This document shows positions 9,829-21,861 of a DNA stretch of 64,000 bases, in pieces (within the stretch, counting starts at the first letter, position 1; every line of letters begins with the position of its first letter). Source of the stretch: Chlorella sorokiniana (taxonomy: Eukaryota; Chlorophyta; Trebouxiophyceae; Chlorellales; Chlorellaceae); the NCBI GenBank assembly GCA_025917655.1, contig CP084619.1:3391001-3455000 (forward strand), read 5' to 3'. The translations under genes and the position numbers were made by a program. The notes under the pieces were generated by a model that made no database searches, was not told the origin of the DNA, and saw only the letters and a program-made list of their open reading frames with translations.

Positions 9829-12804
9829 ATGATGGAGCGGAAACGACTGTGGGCCGCCATTAGGCAACTTAGAGGAGAGCAGTTTGACATCTGGCGCCCG
9901 GTGAGCTGGCAGGGGTCCTTCTTATCAAGCGAGAACCCGCCGCATGAGCAGGCCTACGAGCAGGTTCGATTGATATTTCTCTCTAGAGGCGCAGCCGACA
10001 CTCTCGATGGCCTGCAAGCCGTAGACTCGTCAAGTATGCCTGTCATAGACTTGGATGCACGTGACAGGCAGACTCTGCTGTCGGTAGATGATGCGCTCAC
10101 GGCCGCTGGCGAGTTCAAGCGTGGGCAGCAACTGCAGCTGCTTCTGGTGAGTGGGCCGGCTTTGAACCTTCACAAAGCGGCCCCACGAGCGCTCGTTTTG
10201 ATTCGAGACAGCGCTTGAGTATTATCAATCGGTTGGTAGGTGCGCCAGGCACCCCGCGGGCGGGTTGACGTCACCGTTGCTGCCGCCTGACAACCTCTGC
10301 CATCTGTTCCTGCCTTGCAGATTGGGCTGTCGTGGTGCCTCGCGGCAGTGCACACGCTGGTGGCGACAGTGACGTCATGCTTCGACCCCCTGCGGCGTCA
10401 AGGGGAGGTGACCTGCGTCAAGGCGGACGATCCCGCCTGTGCTGACGCCGTGCTGAACGGAACAATCTGCAGCCTGCCTCGCGACGCCTGGCAGTGGCGG
10501 GACACGTGAGCATCTGTGATGCAAGCGCACCTCGGCATGGAAGCAAGACGAGTGCATGCGGTGGAGTGGCGGCATGTTGGATTGTTCTTGGCAGCCTGGC
10601 ACAGTCGTCTGCACCCACCCGGACCGTCTGTCACCCCACCCCTCTGCAGCGGCGCCTCGCTTGTGAGCGAGTTCGACCTGGTGTGCAGCCGCCGCTGGCT
10701 GCTCTACCTGCAGACCAGCGCCTTCTTCGTGTCCGTGCTGGCGGGCTGCGTGGTGTGGCATCTGTCAGCGGAGCGCTACGGTGGGTCGGGGGCGCATGCC
10801 ACCGCTCCCTACCAGCTGCATGCAGCCAGCTACGGCCGCTTGCTTTGCTCCTCGGCCGCCGCCAAAGATTATTGTCCGCAGCCCACGCTCCCCAGCTCCG
10901 AGGCCATGGCTTGGCCGCGGCAAGAGGGGGCCCTTGCTCCGCTCGTGTGTGGTCACGTGTCCGCCCCTGCTCCTTTGTTGCGCTGCCCTGCGCAGGCCGC
11001 CGCCGGTTGCTGTATGCCGGTGCGGGGATGTGCGGGCTGGCGTCCGTGATGGCCAGCACCGCGCCCTCCCTCTGGATGTACCTCGCCTTCCGCTGCGCCA
11101 GCGGCGCGCGCTGGGCGGCATGGCGGCGGCCGGCTTTGCGCTGGCCACCGACCTGGCGGGCCCGGCCTGGCGCGGCCTGGCCGGCCTGCTCATCAACCAC
11201 TTCTTCTCGTTGGGCGCGTGCGCGGCGGCGCTGGCGGCGTGGTGGGTGCCCAGCTGGCGCTGGCTCACTTTTTGTGCGGCGCGCTCACCCTCGCCTACGT
11301 GGCCACCTGGTCCTGGGCCATGGAGAGCCCGCACTGGCTGCTGCTGAAGGGCAGGAAGGTGCGCCCGGCTGCCAGGGGCCTGCGGGGCCTGGGCGGAACA
11401 GGCAGCGCCCCCGACTCCTCAAGCGCCAGCTCTGCCACCGCTGCATGCCTTGCCCCCTTCTGCGCTTCATGCGCAGCCTGGCCAGCGCTGCTAAGCAGCG
11501 CCGCCGCCGCGCCGCCGTGCGCCTGCAGGGCGAGGCCACCGCCGCGCTGGCTGCCATCGCTTTTGCCAACGGCACGCGGCCGCCGGAGCACCCGCTGGCC
11601 GACCCCACGGCCCTGCTGGGCAACACGCAGCGCGGCCTGCGCGACGTGCTGGCCTCGCCTCGCCTGCGCCACCGCCTGGCGCTGCTGGGCGGCGCCTGGT
11701 TTGCCGCGGGGACCGCCTACTACGCGCTGCTGCTGCTGGCGGGTGAGCGGCAGCTGCCGCTGCTCATGCAGGGTGGCTGGCCCAGAGGCGCTGGATGCTG
11801 CCGGCCGGCGGGCATCAAGGCAAAGCACGTGCTGCGTTGCACCCTCCCAGCCGCCGACACGTGCTGCACCCTGCCTCGCTGCTCAACCCCGCAGACGGCA
11901 TTTCTTCGGGCCCTGCGGCCAGCGACGAGTCAGTGCACGTCACGCTGCTCACTGCCTTTGCTTACGAAGTTCCCGGCATTGCGGCGGCGGGGCTGGCAGC
12001 GGAGCGTGCAGGGCGCAAGGCCACCACGCTGGCCGCGTTTGTGCAGGGTGGGTTGCTCACTGTGGGCAGGGCCCGCGGGTTGCCGCCCAGCGGGGCTGCG
12101 CTCGTGCAAGGGGGCTGGCCCCTCATTCATGGCCCAGCTCGGGGCTGGTTTGCTGCCAGCGCATGAACTGCCCCCACCCCTCCGTCGCGCAGCTGGCACC
12201 TGCCTGGTGGTGGCGTCGGTTGCGCGAGGCACCGCCCGGCGAGCCTTGTTTGTTGCGTCGCGGTTTGGCCTGGCGGCAGCATTTGCCTCCCTGTACCTGC
12301 ACACGGCAGGTGGGCCGCGCTGCTCCGGTGACGGTGGCCAGCACGCAGGCATGCTTGGCAGCCCATGCAGCAAGCCCGTAGTCGCTCAATGGCATCGTCG
12401 TGGCTCTTTCTTTCTTTCTCCGCAGAGCTCTTCCCGGCGGTGGTGCGTGAGCATGGACTGGCAGCAGCAAACGTCTTTGCGCGCATCGGTGCCGGCATCA
12501 GCCCCTCTTTGCGTTCCTGCAGTACCAGCTGCGCAGCAGCTTCGTGGCGCTCCTCGTGCTCGGCAGCCTGTGCCTGGCTGCGGCTTGCTTGGCGGTGCTG
12601 CTGCCTGAGACCCTGGGCGAACGAGTTCCTGACACGATCCAGGAGCTCAATGTGCTGCTCAGCATGCGGCGGCGGCGATCCTGGCGCGTGGCGCTGGCAG
12701 GCATGCTGCGACCCGGCAGTGGCCAGGCTCCCGGACAAGCGCGGACTTCACCTGCGCAGTGCGGCGAGGCGGGTGCCGGCGACGGCAACCTGCGGCCTGT
12801 GTGA
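9829..12804 (+). CDS. Organic cation/carnitine transporter-like MFS protein (SLC22/OCT type)
   Basis: Exon 1 (9829-10146) is a hydrophilic N-terminus; exon 2 starts at 10321 with the first membrane segment (IGLSWCLAAVHTLVATV) and exon 3 (10650-10780) carries SLVSEFDLVCSRRWLLYLQT, the hallmark OCT loop ahead of TM2. Later exons give LLYAGAGMCGLASVMASTA, MESPHWLLLKGR (about 11320) and the C-terminal half with VVREHGLAAANVFARIG (about 12440) and PETLGE before the final loop; stop at 12804. The plus-end topology of about 12 membrane segments fits MFS carriers of cations, carnitine or related solutes; the substrate cannot be told. Single-base losses interrupt the frame near 11100 (GG), 11270 (T run) and 12505 (C run). 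Strong EFDLVC and PETLGE motifs make the family call firm. Confidence 0.8.
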
Positions 12805-13345
12805 ACTTGATGTGCCTTCCGCGCTCGAGGGCACCTGCACGAGCACTTTGGCGGTCGTTCATTTGCTTCCTTGCTGCCTTCTGCTCCTTCCCCATCTGTT
12901 CACGCTTCCTGCGTGCTCCACGTCTACGAAAGGTGCTGGTTGTTTCTGATGCCTGTTTTAATTGCTGCTGCTGCATTTCAATAACTATCAGTCGACAACA
13001 AGGTTGTGCTGTGCGCAAAGTAGAGCTTGGGGAGCTGACAGGATGAGCATCAGAGCAATCAACAGACACGCTGGCGTCGTCGCAGCGGGCTGGGGTGGGC
13101 TCGACATGCAGGGGGCAGGATTGATGCTCTCCGGCATCAATTATCCATTCCGCGATATGCTGGAGGCTATGCTGAAGCGTGGGGCGGGCGGCCTGCTTTC
13201 GCCGCTTCCAAGGCAGACCCAACCCTCTGCTCCGATAGGGCAGCAGGCCACGTGGTTGCAATTTAGCTTGATTAGTAGCAGAAGATGCAGATTACGATCT
13301 ATGAAGGGCGGTGGAGGAGGCAGGTAGGCGGCGGCCCCGACGTCA
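12805..13345. other. Intergenic, no gene recognised
   Basis: 3' UTR of the transporter and 5' region of the DUF948-like gene. It contains a short open frame (12962-13327) without protein-like composition. No repeat or RNA gene was seen. Confidence 0.45.
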
Positions 13346-15096
13346 ATGGGCAATGAGGTTTCGCCACCTGAACCTTTTGCAGACCTGCACCCCTGGGATC
13401 AAGGCGCCCCGTTGACGGGCGGCGTGCAGGCACAGCTTACCCCCGAGCCGCAAGTCTACCAAGCAGTGATGCCGCCTGGTGGCGGCGGCTCCGCCAGCGG
13501 AGTGGTGCCACCACCAGGCCACTTGGCACCTTTCAACTCCTGGCTCACCATGGCTTTGGTGGTGGGTGTGACGATCAGTACAGTGGCCGGCAGCTTCATC
13601 ATGTTCATGCTGTACCTGCGGCCGGTGCTCAAGGCGGCTGAGAAGGCGTCCACGGCAGCCGAGAGAGCAGCTCAGGAGATGGAGACGGCAGCCAAGGTGC
13701 GCTGCGCAGTGGCTGCTGCAGGCCATGGCTGAAGGGCCGAGCCTGTTGTGCCAGGATAGGCGCCTGCAAGAGGTGCACCAGACTCGCGCTGTCCCCATTA
13801 CGTGATGCTGACCTTGCGGCTGTGAGGCTGCCGTGCCACCGCCCACCGGCAGGAGATGGAGCGGACGGCCCGCATGATGCAAGAGGACATGCCGCTGACC
13901 TTTCAGGACATGCAGCGCACCAGCAAGGAGGTGCGCTGCGCCCTGCCATGCCCATGCAGCACGCATTGCAGGCGTGCAGCCTGAGCGAGGGCACTCGATG
14001 TCAAGGCCGCTGCTGCACGTGCCATGCAGTTTGAGATCCTGGGCAAGCAGCTCAACATGCTGACCGGTGTTGTGGTGAGGCGCTGGACTGCTGGCTCTGG
14101 GCCATGCGCAGCTGGACAGCAGAGCTGCGTTCTGTGCTTGCCCCGTGCTCGCGTGTGCGCCCCCCCACCACACACACACACACGCTCACCCACACCCCGC
14201 TTCCACGTGCTCGCGTTGGCTGTTGGCTGCACCCGCGTAGGTCAAGCCGGTGACGGAGCCTGTGCAGTGGGTGGGCAAGGCGGCGGAGACCACCAGCAGC
14301 ACGGTGCAGAGCGTCACCTCCACCTCCATCCGCCGCGTGGTGGACGACATCAAGACGCTCACAAACGTGCGGGGGGTGAGGGGGGGGGGGGGGGGTGGAG
14401 AAGTCGGTCGGCATGCTGGGCTGGGAGTGGGCGGCGGCTTCCGTCTGATGTCTCATGCAGTTTTAGGCAGCCGCGGGTCAGGAGGGTGGCGCTCCATGCG
14501 CAGCTCAAGACTTCCACCATGCCCTCCCTCTCGGCGCCTGCTGCCTCCCTGCAGTCGCTGACCCCCACGCTGACGCAAGTGCGCAAGCAGCTGGGCCAGG
14601 CGCTGAGCAAGGGCGGCAACGTGCCGCAGCAGCTGGTGGCGGCGGCAGCGGGGGCCGCGGGGCGGATGGCAACGGCGCCGCAAGCAGCGTGCCCATGTCC
14701 CGAGCAGCAGAGGTGGCGGTCCAGGCGGAGGCGGCCGCCCGCGAGGTGGCTGTCAGCCGTCGACAGGCGGACGCGCAGCGGTGGATCGCGGCCTGGCGCT
14801 CGCGCTCGCGCGGCAACCGGAAGGCAGCAGTTGCGGCGGCATCCAAGGCTGGGGGGCACTGTAGCCACGGAGCAGGAGGCGACAGCCGAGCAGCGGCTGG
14901 CGCAAATGGGACAGCTGCTGCTGACCGGCAGCATGGTGACGCCGGAGCATGAGGCGGCCGCAGCGGCGGTGTTTGCGGCGCTGGAGCGTGCGCAGCGTGC
15001 CGCGGAGGAGGCGGCATCTGCCAGCGGCGCCTTGGAGGCGGCCATCAAGGAGGCTGAAAACAACGGGCGCTGCCTTCCATCGACGAAGACGACTGA
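13346..15096 (+). CDS. DUF948-like membrane-anchored protein (probably plastid)
   Basis: Exons 13346-13696, 13853-13930, 14030-14074, 14241-14366 and 14555-15096 join in frame for the first four. A Pro/Gly-rich N-terminus leads to one membrane segment (TMALVVGVTISTVAGSFIMF, about residues 68-87), then a long amphipathic helix (KAAEKASTAAERAAQEMETA) and the conserved block MPLTFQDMQRTSKEFEILGK, followed by LNMLTG and a Ser/Thr-rich repeat. This helix-after-TM layout resembles the DUF948 proteins of cyanobacteria and plants, whose role is unknown. The last exon is Ala/Glu-rich and needs single-base repairs; the likely end is PSIDEDD with TGA at 15094-15096. Alternative: an unrelated single-pass coiled-coil protein. 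Confidence 0.6.
14380..14395. repeat. G16 homopolymer in an intron
   Basis: A run of sixteen G residues follows a donor in the DUF948-like gene. Its survival shows that long G runs are not always lost from this assembly. Confidence 0.85.
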
Positions 15097-15555
15097 CTGG
15101 CGGGCCAGCCAGCGTGCCACCTCGTTGAGCCAGCCTGGGCATTTCCTGCTGGTTGATTGTTATGGCTGTAGCCAATGGTCAAGTATTTGCTGTCTTCTGC
15201 TCTTCCCTTGTTTCTCCCCGATTTTCACAGCTACCTCCTTTCACATCTATCTCTTTTACAGCTTGTTTCATTGCTGCTTACCAACAACGGCCCCCAGTAA
15301 GTGTGTCACATCTATCATACCCCAAAACAGTTCAAGGCACTGGTGGTGTGAACAGAAAGTGAGAGAATAGTGGCGAGAGTCAGCCAGGATGAAAATACGA
15401 GGAGCACTTGAGCGTCTGGGCACAACGTGCGGCACAGGATGGCTCTGGATGCTGCCATGTGCTGCGGCTGTCTGTTCAAGGGTGCGAGCAGCGTGTGCGC
15501 ACATCTAACGCTGACGTGCGCTGTGGACGGTGGGCGCGAGGCACGAGCCTCGTGC
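15097..15555. other. Convergent 3' region, no gene recognised
   Basis: This T-rich stretch (15150-15300) holds the 3' UTRs of the DUF948-like gene and of the minus-strand secreted-protein gene. No coding or RNA feature was seen. Confidence 0.45.
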
Positions 15556-16891
15556 TCAGGAGTAGTTGAATGTGGGGTTGGCGGCGGTGCTGCCGGCGGC
15601 GCCGCCCAGCGAGCCCCACAGGTTGCCCTTGGCCGCGGCCAGCAGGTCGGCGGCACCATTGCCCACGGTGCTCAGCACGCCTTTAACCTCCTCGGTGATC
15701 TGCAGGCACACAGAGCGCAGACTTGTGAACAGCCTGCCAGCTGCAAAGGAGGGAACTCTGCACACTAGCCGCCAGCAGGGCGGCAGCCCGCACATGACCC
15801 CCTTTGTGTTGACCAGTCCCCACCTTGGCAATCAGGGAGTTCATGTCGGGGCCTGGGTGCCGTCAAACACGAAGAGCACCTTCTCCACCTCCTCGCCAAA
15901 GGTCTTGGTCACCTTGCACTCCTTGGACTTGAACCTGCGCAGGCGGTTGAGGGTGGTGAGGCGAGGTTGCAGGCTTGCCGTGCATGCCAGGGTGTGACCT
16001 GCACGGCGCTGTCAAGCGCTCAAGTTGGAGGGGCTGCCGCTCGGCGCGACTCACTCGGGGGCTGTGTGGTGCTTGGAGGTGAAGTTGGCGGGGGACTTGA
16101 CGTAGGTGATGGAGGGCTCGGTGCAGTTGAGCACCTGCGGGTAGGGGGCGGGGGCGCGAGATGCATGGTTGCAGCATGGCTCCAGATCAGCCAGCCCTTC
16201 AGCAGGCTGCTGCGCACGGCCAGATGCTCAGCCCAGCGTTCATAAGGAAGCCCACCTTCACGCCCTCCTCAACCCACTGCGTCTCGTTGAAGGTGCAGCT
16301 GCCCATGGAGAAGGTGACGGACATGGAGTGCCCGGAAAACTCGGCGGGCTTCTTCTCGCCTGCATAGAGCACAGCAAAGGAGGTCGCCAAGGCGAAGCCA
16401 GGAAGGCGGGGAGGTGGTGGGCCGAGCAGGGGCTGGCACCACGGAGGGCAGGCCAGCAAAGCCCAGGCATGCACTCACTGGGCTTGAAGCTTGCAGGCTT
16501 GCAGTACTGTGCCTCAAAAGCAGCCACCGCTGCCTCAGCCTGCGCGCCAGCCTGGGCGTATGCAGCAGTCAGGGTGCTGTGCAGGGTGCTGAGGCCGGTC
16601 TGCATGCCGGTGAAGGTGGTCTGGACAGCAGCCCCCTTCTGCGTCATCGCATTGCGCACCGCCGCTGCACGTGATAAGGACGGCGCTGTTTAGCTTGTGC
16701 TCAGAGCAGGCGCAGGAGGGTGTCGAGGGAACAGCCATGACTTGTGGAAGAGCAATGGTCAGGGCCGGAGGTGGTGTCGCCTCTCGCTCACCAGCAATGG
16801 CCTGCTCAAGCTCGCTGTCCGTAGTGGCTCGCACTTGGCTGGCAATGCCGCAAACTGCCACGGCCACCAGCACTGCGGAGGTGAAACGCAT
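15556..16891 (-). CDS. Secreted protein A of a head-to-head paralogous pair, family unknown
   Basis: Six exons on the minus strand: 16891-16792, 16664-16479, 16359-16256, 16134-16055, 15934-15824 and 15699-15556. An N-terminal signal peptide (MRFTSAVLVAVAVCGIASQV) is followed by an Ala/Gln-rich helix, then a Cys-containing core with YCKPASFKPS, MSVTFSMGSCTFNETQWVEE, VLNCTEPSITYVKSPANFTS and SKECKVTKTFGEEVEKVLFV. The last exon encodes an amphipathic helix and a Gly/Ala-rich end. There are N-glycosylation sequons (NET, NCT, NFT) and four or five cysteines that could pair. I do not recognise a family. At 15848-15851 a CCCC run (coding strand) puts a stop right after GTQAP; adding one C restores the frame into a last exon conserved with the paralogue at 17464. 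It is likely an extracellular or wall protein. Confidence 0.7.
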
Positions 16892-17463
16892 TGTTGCCTT
16901 GTCGTGCCGCTGTGCGGTTCGCTTGCGCCGCAAGTATAACTTTCGTGACTTGAAGACGAAAGAGGTATGCAGAATGAGCCGCTAGTATGGGGTATTCGGT
17001 CAAACAATAACGCAGCATGCCCAGCAGGTTGTGGATCTGACTCCCTCGGTGTGGCAGCATTTCGCGTGGTCAAGAGCATCATTGGTGAATATTAAACAGA
17101 AGTAGAGCATGAGAGTGCTGGTCAGTGCAAGCTGCTGGCGCCAACCACCAGGTTTGGCGGCACTGCATAAGACTGGACAATTTCGAGCGGGGCTGCACCT
17201 TCAGACTTTGCCTCTGATGCACAACACCTAGCCGTGCCTGAAAGTAATCTGGCGATTTGCATGCCATGTTTGCCTGCGAAGTTGCTGGTTGCAGAGATGC
17301 TGGTCGCAGCATTTGCTGTACTGCACATGTACTGTTGCCTCGAAAGCCTCAGCCAACCTACATATTGCGACTGGACCCCCTGTAAGTCCTCACTTATATT
17401 CCTGACTTTCATCTCGGGCGTCCGACCATCCCGCCCTCTCCTGCCTCGATCACATCGGCGAGA
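16892..17463. promoter_or_regulatory. Shared upstream region of the secreted-protein pair
   Basis: 572 bp lie between the two divergent start codons. It is AT-richer than its surroundings and has no protein-like frame. It probably carries both promoters; I could not pick out a firm core element. Confidence 0.4.
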
Positions 17464-18538
17464 ATGCAGCGCACCAAGCTCCTTGTGGTGCTGGCGCTCT
17501 GCCTGTATGGCGGCGCGGCGGTTCGGGCTGACGCCACGGACGGCCAGCCCGTCTACACGACTACCGGCGTGCTTCCTGGCGTGCCGGCACAGGGCGGCGT
17601 GCTGGGAACTCTCAAGGTGAGCGCTGGTCGAGGCAATTGCACAGCGGTTGCAGAGGCGAGGATTGGTGCATGTTTCTTGTGAGCTGCGCAATGCCAGCAT
17701 CAGCCAATGGCCCTTTCATCTTCCTTTTCAAGGCTGGATGCTGCGTTCCCTGCAGACCTCGCTGGCTGCCGCCGCCGCCCCCATCGGCGCAAGCCTGTCC
17801 GAGATCCACAACGCCCTCCAGGCACAGTACGAGGCGGTGACGGGGCAGCTACAGACTGTGGTGGCAGCTGCCGAGGCAGAATACTGCACCCCCCTCCTTC
17901 ACTCCGTCTGTGAAGAAGCCCGCCAAGTTTGTGGGCTCCTCCTTCTCGGTTGCCTTCTCGCTGGGCGGCTGCGCATTCAACCAGTCCGCCTACGTGGAGC
18001 AGGGGTTGAAGGTGGGTGGCGCCTGACAGGCTGTGGGGGCCTGCTGCTTACGCCTGCAAGGCCCTGCGGCTGTTCCCCCTCGCTGACGCCTGCCCCTGGC
18101 GCCCCTCGTCCTTCCTTCTCCCAGGTGCTCAACTGCACCGAGCCCTCCATCACCTACTCCAAGGGCCCCGCCAACTTCACCTCCAAGTACCCACAGCCCC
18201 CGAGTTTGTGAGCAAGGAGTGCAAGGTGACCAAAACGTTTGGCGAGGAGTCGGAGAAGGTGCTGTTCGTGTTTGACGGCACCCAGGCCCCGACATGAACG
18301 CCCTGATCGCCAAGGTGCGGCCGCCGGGCTGAGCTGGCAGGGCTGGGTGCATTGCTGTGCGGCCCTGTCTTGAATGCGAGGCTTGTTGCGTGAGACCTGA
18401 CGGGCCCCATCTTCATGCCCCACGCTTCAACAGATTAACGAGGAGGTGAAGGCGCTGATGGGCACCATCGGCAGCAGCGCCGCCAACCTGTTTGGCTCCA
18501 CCGGCAGCCTGGGCGGCGGCCTGTGGGGCGGCGCGTGA
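17464..18538 (+). CDS. Secreted protein B of a head-to-head paralogous pair, family unknown
   Basis: Exons 17464-17616, 17756-18011, 18125-18314 and 18434-18538. A signal peptide (MQRTKLLVVLALCLYGGAAV) precedes a core that aligns with protein A along its length: SVAFSLGGCAFNQSAYVEQG, VLNCTEPSITYSKGPANFTS, SKECKVTKTFGEESEKVLFV and GTQAP, then a Gly/Leu-rich end (SLGGGLWGGA). Cysteines and NCT/NFT sequons are shared. It has fewer introns than protein A: the exon joining YC.P to GLK is split there and not here, so introns were gained or lost after duplication. Breaks occur in C runs near 17890 (two bases), at 18200 and at 18287-18290, the last at the same spot as in protein A. Function unknown; probably secreted or cell-wall. 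Confidence 0.7.
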
Positions 18539-19140
18539 GCCATGATGCAGTTCAGTGCAGTGCCCCGTTGCTTTCTGGTCTGCAGCACCATCATTTGAAC
18601 ACCGTCCTCCACCACCACTATGCCCCACTGTTGGTTGTCAACCATTGATATGTGTGATTTAGAGTGCCTACAGTGTCGTGAAGTGTAAAGCCAGCTTTGA
18701 CACTGGGATGAACACAGCTGCATTGCATGGTAACGGCAGGCCAGGGCCGTGAGGGCATGCTGCGCTTGGCTGGTTGCCACGCTGGGCCCAGTGACTCACC
18801 TCGCCACAGCAGGGGGTCTCTGCATATCTGAGGTGGCCATTGTCACAGCGCTTTTGTGCTTCGTTTGCTCCACAGCGTTGATTTCTGGTTGTGCAGGCTG
18901 CCTCGTGATGATCGCTCGCTGGTTCGCGGACAACCTGCCGAGCATGGCCACTTCTCCTGCTTCTAGCCCTCCATGCAACCTCGTTTACATATTTTAAAGA
19001 GTTTCAGGTCAGTGTAGCGGCTCTTCCGCGCTGAGCCCCGTTGAGCCCCTTGGGGTCCCCTCCCGTCGGGGTTTGGTCATTCTGATGCTGGCAACCCTGA
19101 TGGCGTTGATTTGATTCATTCCTGTGGCAGACAATCCATC
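18539..19140. other. Intergenic, no gene recognised
   Basis: 3' UTR of secreted protein B followed by the probable promoter and 5' UTR of the AP2 gene. Frames are short and not protein-like. Confidence 0.45.
18684..18688 (+). terminator. Candidate TGTAA poly(A) signal
   Basis: TGTAA, the usual poly(A) signal of green algae, lies about 146 bases after the stop of secreted protein B. Confidence 0.45.
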
Positions 19141-21861
19141 ATGGACATTGAAGACCGTCAGCTGGCGCCCACCCAAGTAACCCCACGGTCCTGTTGCCAG
19201 CCACCCGCACAGGAGACGCCGCCTCAGCCTACCGCAGCAACATGCGTACAGCCCCCTTTGCTCCCCAGGGCCCCAGGCTGCAGGGAGTGGCGGAAACCTG
19301 CTGCGCATCAGCGCCCCTGCCAAAGGTTTCCAGCGGCCTGCTGCGGGGAACAAGCGAGGATCCATTCATCCAGGGCATCCTGTGAGGGATGCTGCATGGG
19401 GCAGCGTGCTGCCAAAGACCACTGTCACTGTGGGTGCCTGGGTCGCTGTTAACGCTGCGACTTTGTTTGCTGACTGCTCCGAGCACAGGAAGCTTGATGA
19501 ATCAAGTACAGGACCTCTCCCCATAAATCCTGGCAGCCTGTTTTATGGCAGTGAAGGGAATGAGCTGCTTGCGGCTGAGGTGGGAAGCATTTCGTTGCTA
19601 TTGTTATGTTCTTTGAATCTGAACGGAAGGGTCAGACCTCAACACAAACTTCGGCCGGCAATCTATCCTTTGCTTGCTTTGCAGTTTGACGCTCTTGCAT
19701 CTCCAGGCTTTGGCGAGAGTGCCATGCCACCCGGCTCAGAACCTGCCAGTGGTGGGGCCCATGAGCCGGTCCACAACCTCCGCCACCTGTTCTCAGAAAC
19801 CACCACCGCTGAGGTCGTAGCTGCCCGGTCGATCCTTACAAGCCTGGAGCCACAACCTGTGACAGCAGGACCAGATCCACTGTTTTTGCACGGGCCTGCT
19901 GCAGCGTCGACTGCAGCCAGCAATGTCACACCAGCGCCTCACGCCCGCAACGATGACCAGTCCAGGCTGGCCAACGATGCTGCACTCCACACGGGGCACC
20001 TCAGGGAGCCGCAAGCAGACAGCCAGCCAGTCCCTGTGTATCAGGCAAGGTTGCCCTGTGTTCGGCTGCGCCCTGCATCAAGCAGGCTTGTGAGGAGGTC
20101 CAAGTGTTCCCCCGCCCCCTCAGGTCGTCCACATGCCCGTGTTTGTCGACATGCGCACCGGGCAGGTCATGCAGGTGGATGGCCGGCAGCTCCAGGGTTG
20201 TCAGCACTGGCCGAGCAGCCAACAGCGCCACAATCCCTTGCAGCACCAGCAGCCAGCCGTGTCGGATGAACGGAGCACCCTTTCGACAGCAAGCGCTCAG
20301 GCTGCGGCGATGCTGGAAGCGTCGGTGCTGGCAAAGGCAGCCAAGCGCAAGCGCACGTCCGCAGGTAGGCTGCTTGTGGCTGTGGCACACATGCATTTGG
20401 CTGCAAACCATCATGTGAACACCACGCAACTGTGAGGCTGTCCATGCAGACAGGCAAGCTGCAGGCATTGCCGGCTCATGCACCAACCTGGCAGGCTTAG
20501 CTCTGGCTCCGTGGGACCAACTCAGGTCGGCAGATGGGGCGCGCCTTGGCGGGTGAGTGGGCATGGATGTACAGCCAGCATGATGCTGCCGGCCAGCTAT
20601 AAGCTGGGAATTTATGTGCGCTGGACGCTGTGCCCTACAGCTCTGGAGAGCCAGCCATGCAGCAAAACCATCCTCACGAGTTGAATCTTGTGGGCAGTGC
20701 CATTCAACGATCGAAGCAGCCCCCATGCCTTCAAGGCGTGCGCAGGCAAGCGCCACCCGCCATGCCTCCAGCAAGGTCCCAAGCAGCACTTTGTTGGCCG
20801 CATGTAAACACTGTCTGTCCATACCTGCAGCCTGGATTTGGCTCTGTGTTACGGGGGTGGCCCGGGAGCTTCACAGCGCTGCCTCAGAGCCGCTGCAAAG
20901 CACTGCGGATAATGCTGCAAGCAAGGTGCTGGCATGGTCCTGGGACAGTGCAGCAACAACTTTAGTTGACAAATAGCTGAAGCTCGACTGGCGTGCTGAT
21001 CCCTGCCACGCAGATGCAGCTGCATGGCGTGCACCGCCCTCTCAACAGCCTGTTGTGGGATGCAACCCTGGAGCCACCAGCCTCCCAAACGCAGCAGGTA
21101 GCATATAACTCAGGCTTTTTGGAGGGGTTTGCGCGTGAGGCGGTTTGGCTGGGCAAGTTCGCTACGCGTGAGCAGGCAGGCAGGGCGGCTGATCTTGCGG
21201 CGCTCAAGCTGCTTGGAAGCAACGCGCAGGTGGGCCCAGGAGTTGCTTACGATGATGGTGTGTCTGCCCTGTGTGCGCGTGTGTGTGTGTGTGGCTTCCT
21301 GTCTTGCGTTTTCCGTCGGGGTGAGTCGGTGGTGGTGGTGGTGTGAGGGCGAGTGGGGATGCACGGCAGGTGCTCTGCTCATTGCTCCACCTGCTGCGGG
21401 CTAGCAACTGAACGACAGCTCCTGTGCGCCATCCCTCCTGCCATGCCCCTGTGCAGCTCAACTTCCCCCGGGAGAGCTATGCTTGCCACCTGCCTGCTCT
21501 GGGCGGCCACACGGGGAGGAGGTGGTTGCCGCCATCCGCAAGGAGTCGGCGCTGGCAGTGTCTCGCAGCAGCAGGCAAGGCGGACGGTGCTGGGCGCCGT
21601 TGCGGGGCCCAGAAGGGAGCTCGCTGTAACCTTCATGCGCTTGACGCGTGCTGCCAATGCAGGTACAAGGGCGTGCGGCGGGTGGGGCCCAACCAGTACG
21701 AGGCGCGCCTGCCGCCGCCAACAGCCCGGCACGCGGGCGGTGCTGAGCGTCCCTCGCAGCCTGACGCGCTGCAGCAGCAGCAGCAGCCCGAGCAGCCACT
21801 GGGCCAGCTGGAGCTGCATCTGGGCATGCCATTCCCTTCTCATGGGCTGCCTGATGCATGA
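19141..21861 (+). CDS. AP2/ERF-domain transcription factor with an incomplete second domain
   Basis: Exons that chain in phase include 19489-19579, 19685-20044, 20124-20364, 20465-20525, 21014-21229, 21457 to about 21596, and 21662-21861. The exon at 21014 carries one AP2 domain: MQLHGVHRPLNSLLWDATLE then EAVWLGKFATREQAGRAADL, with an inserted loop of about 25 residues between the strand and helix parts. The next exon has LNFPRESYA, the usual AP2 end, and the last exon restarts a domain (YKGVRRVGPNQYEARLPPP) that stops without the WLGxF/helix half. AP2 proteins bind GC-rich DNA; tandem AP2 forms regulate lipid and stress genes in algae, but no target can be named here. The N-terminal half is Ser/Pro/Gln-rich. 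The true start (19141 ATG or later) and one exon near 20840-20930 are unresolved. Two introns use GC donors. Confidence 0.65.
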
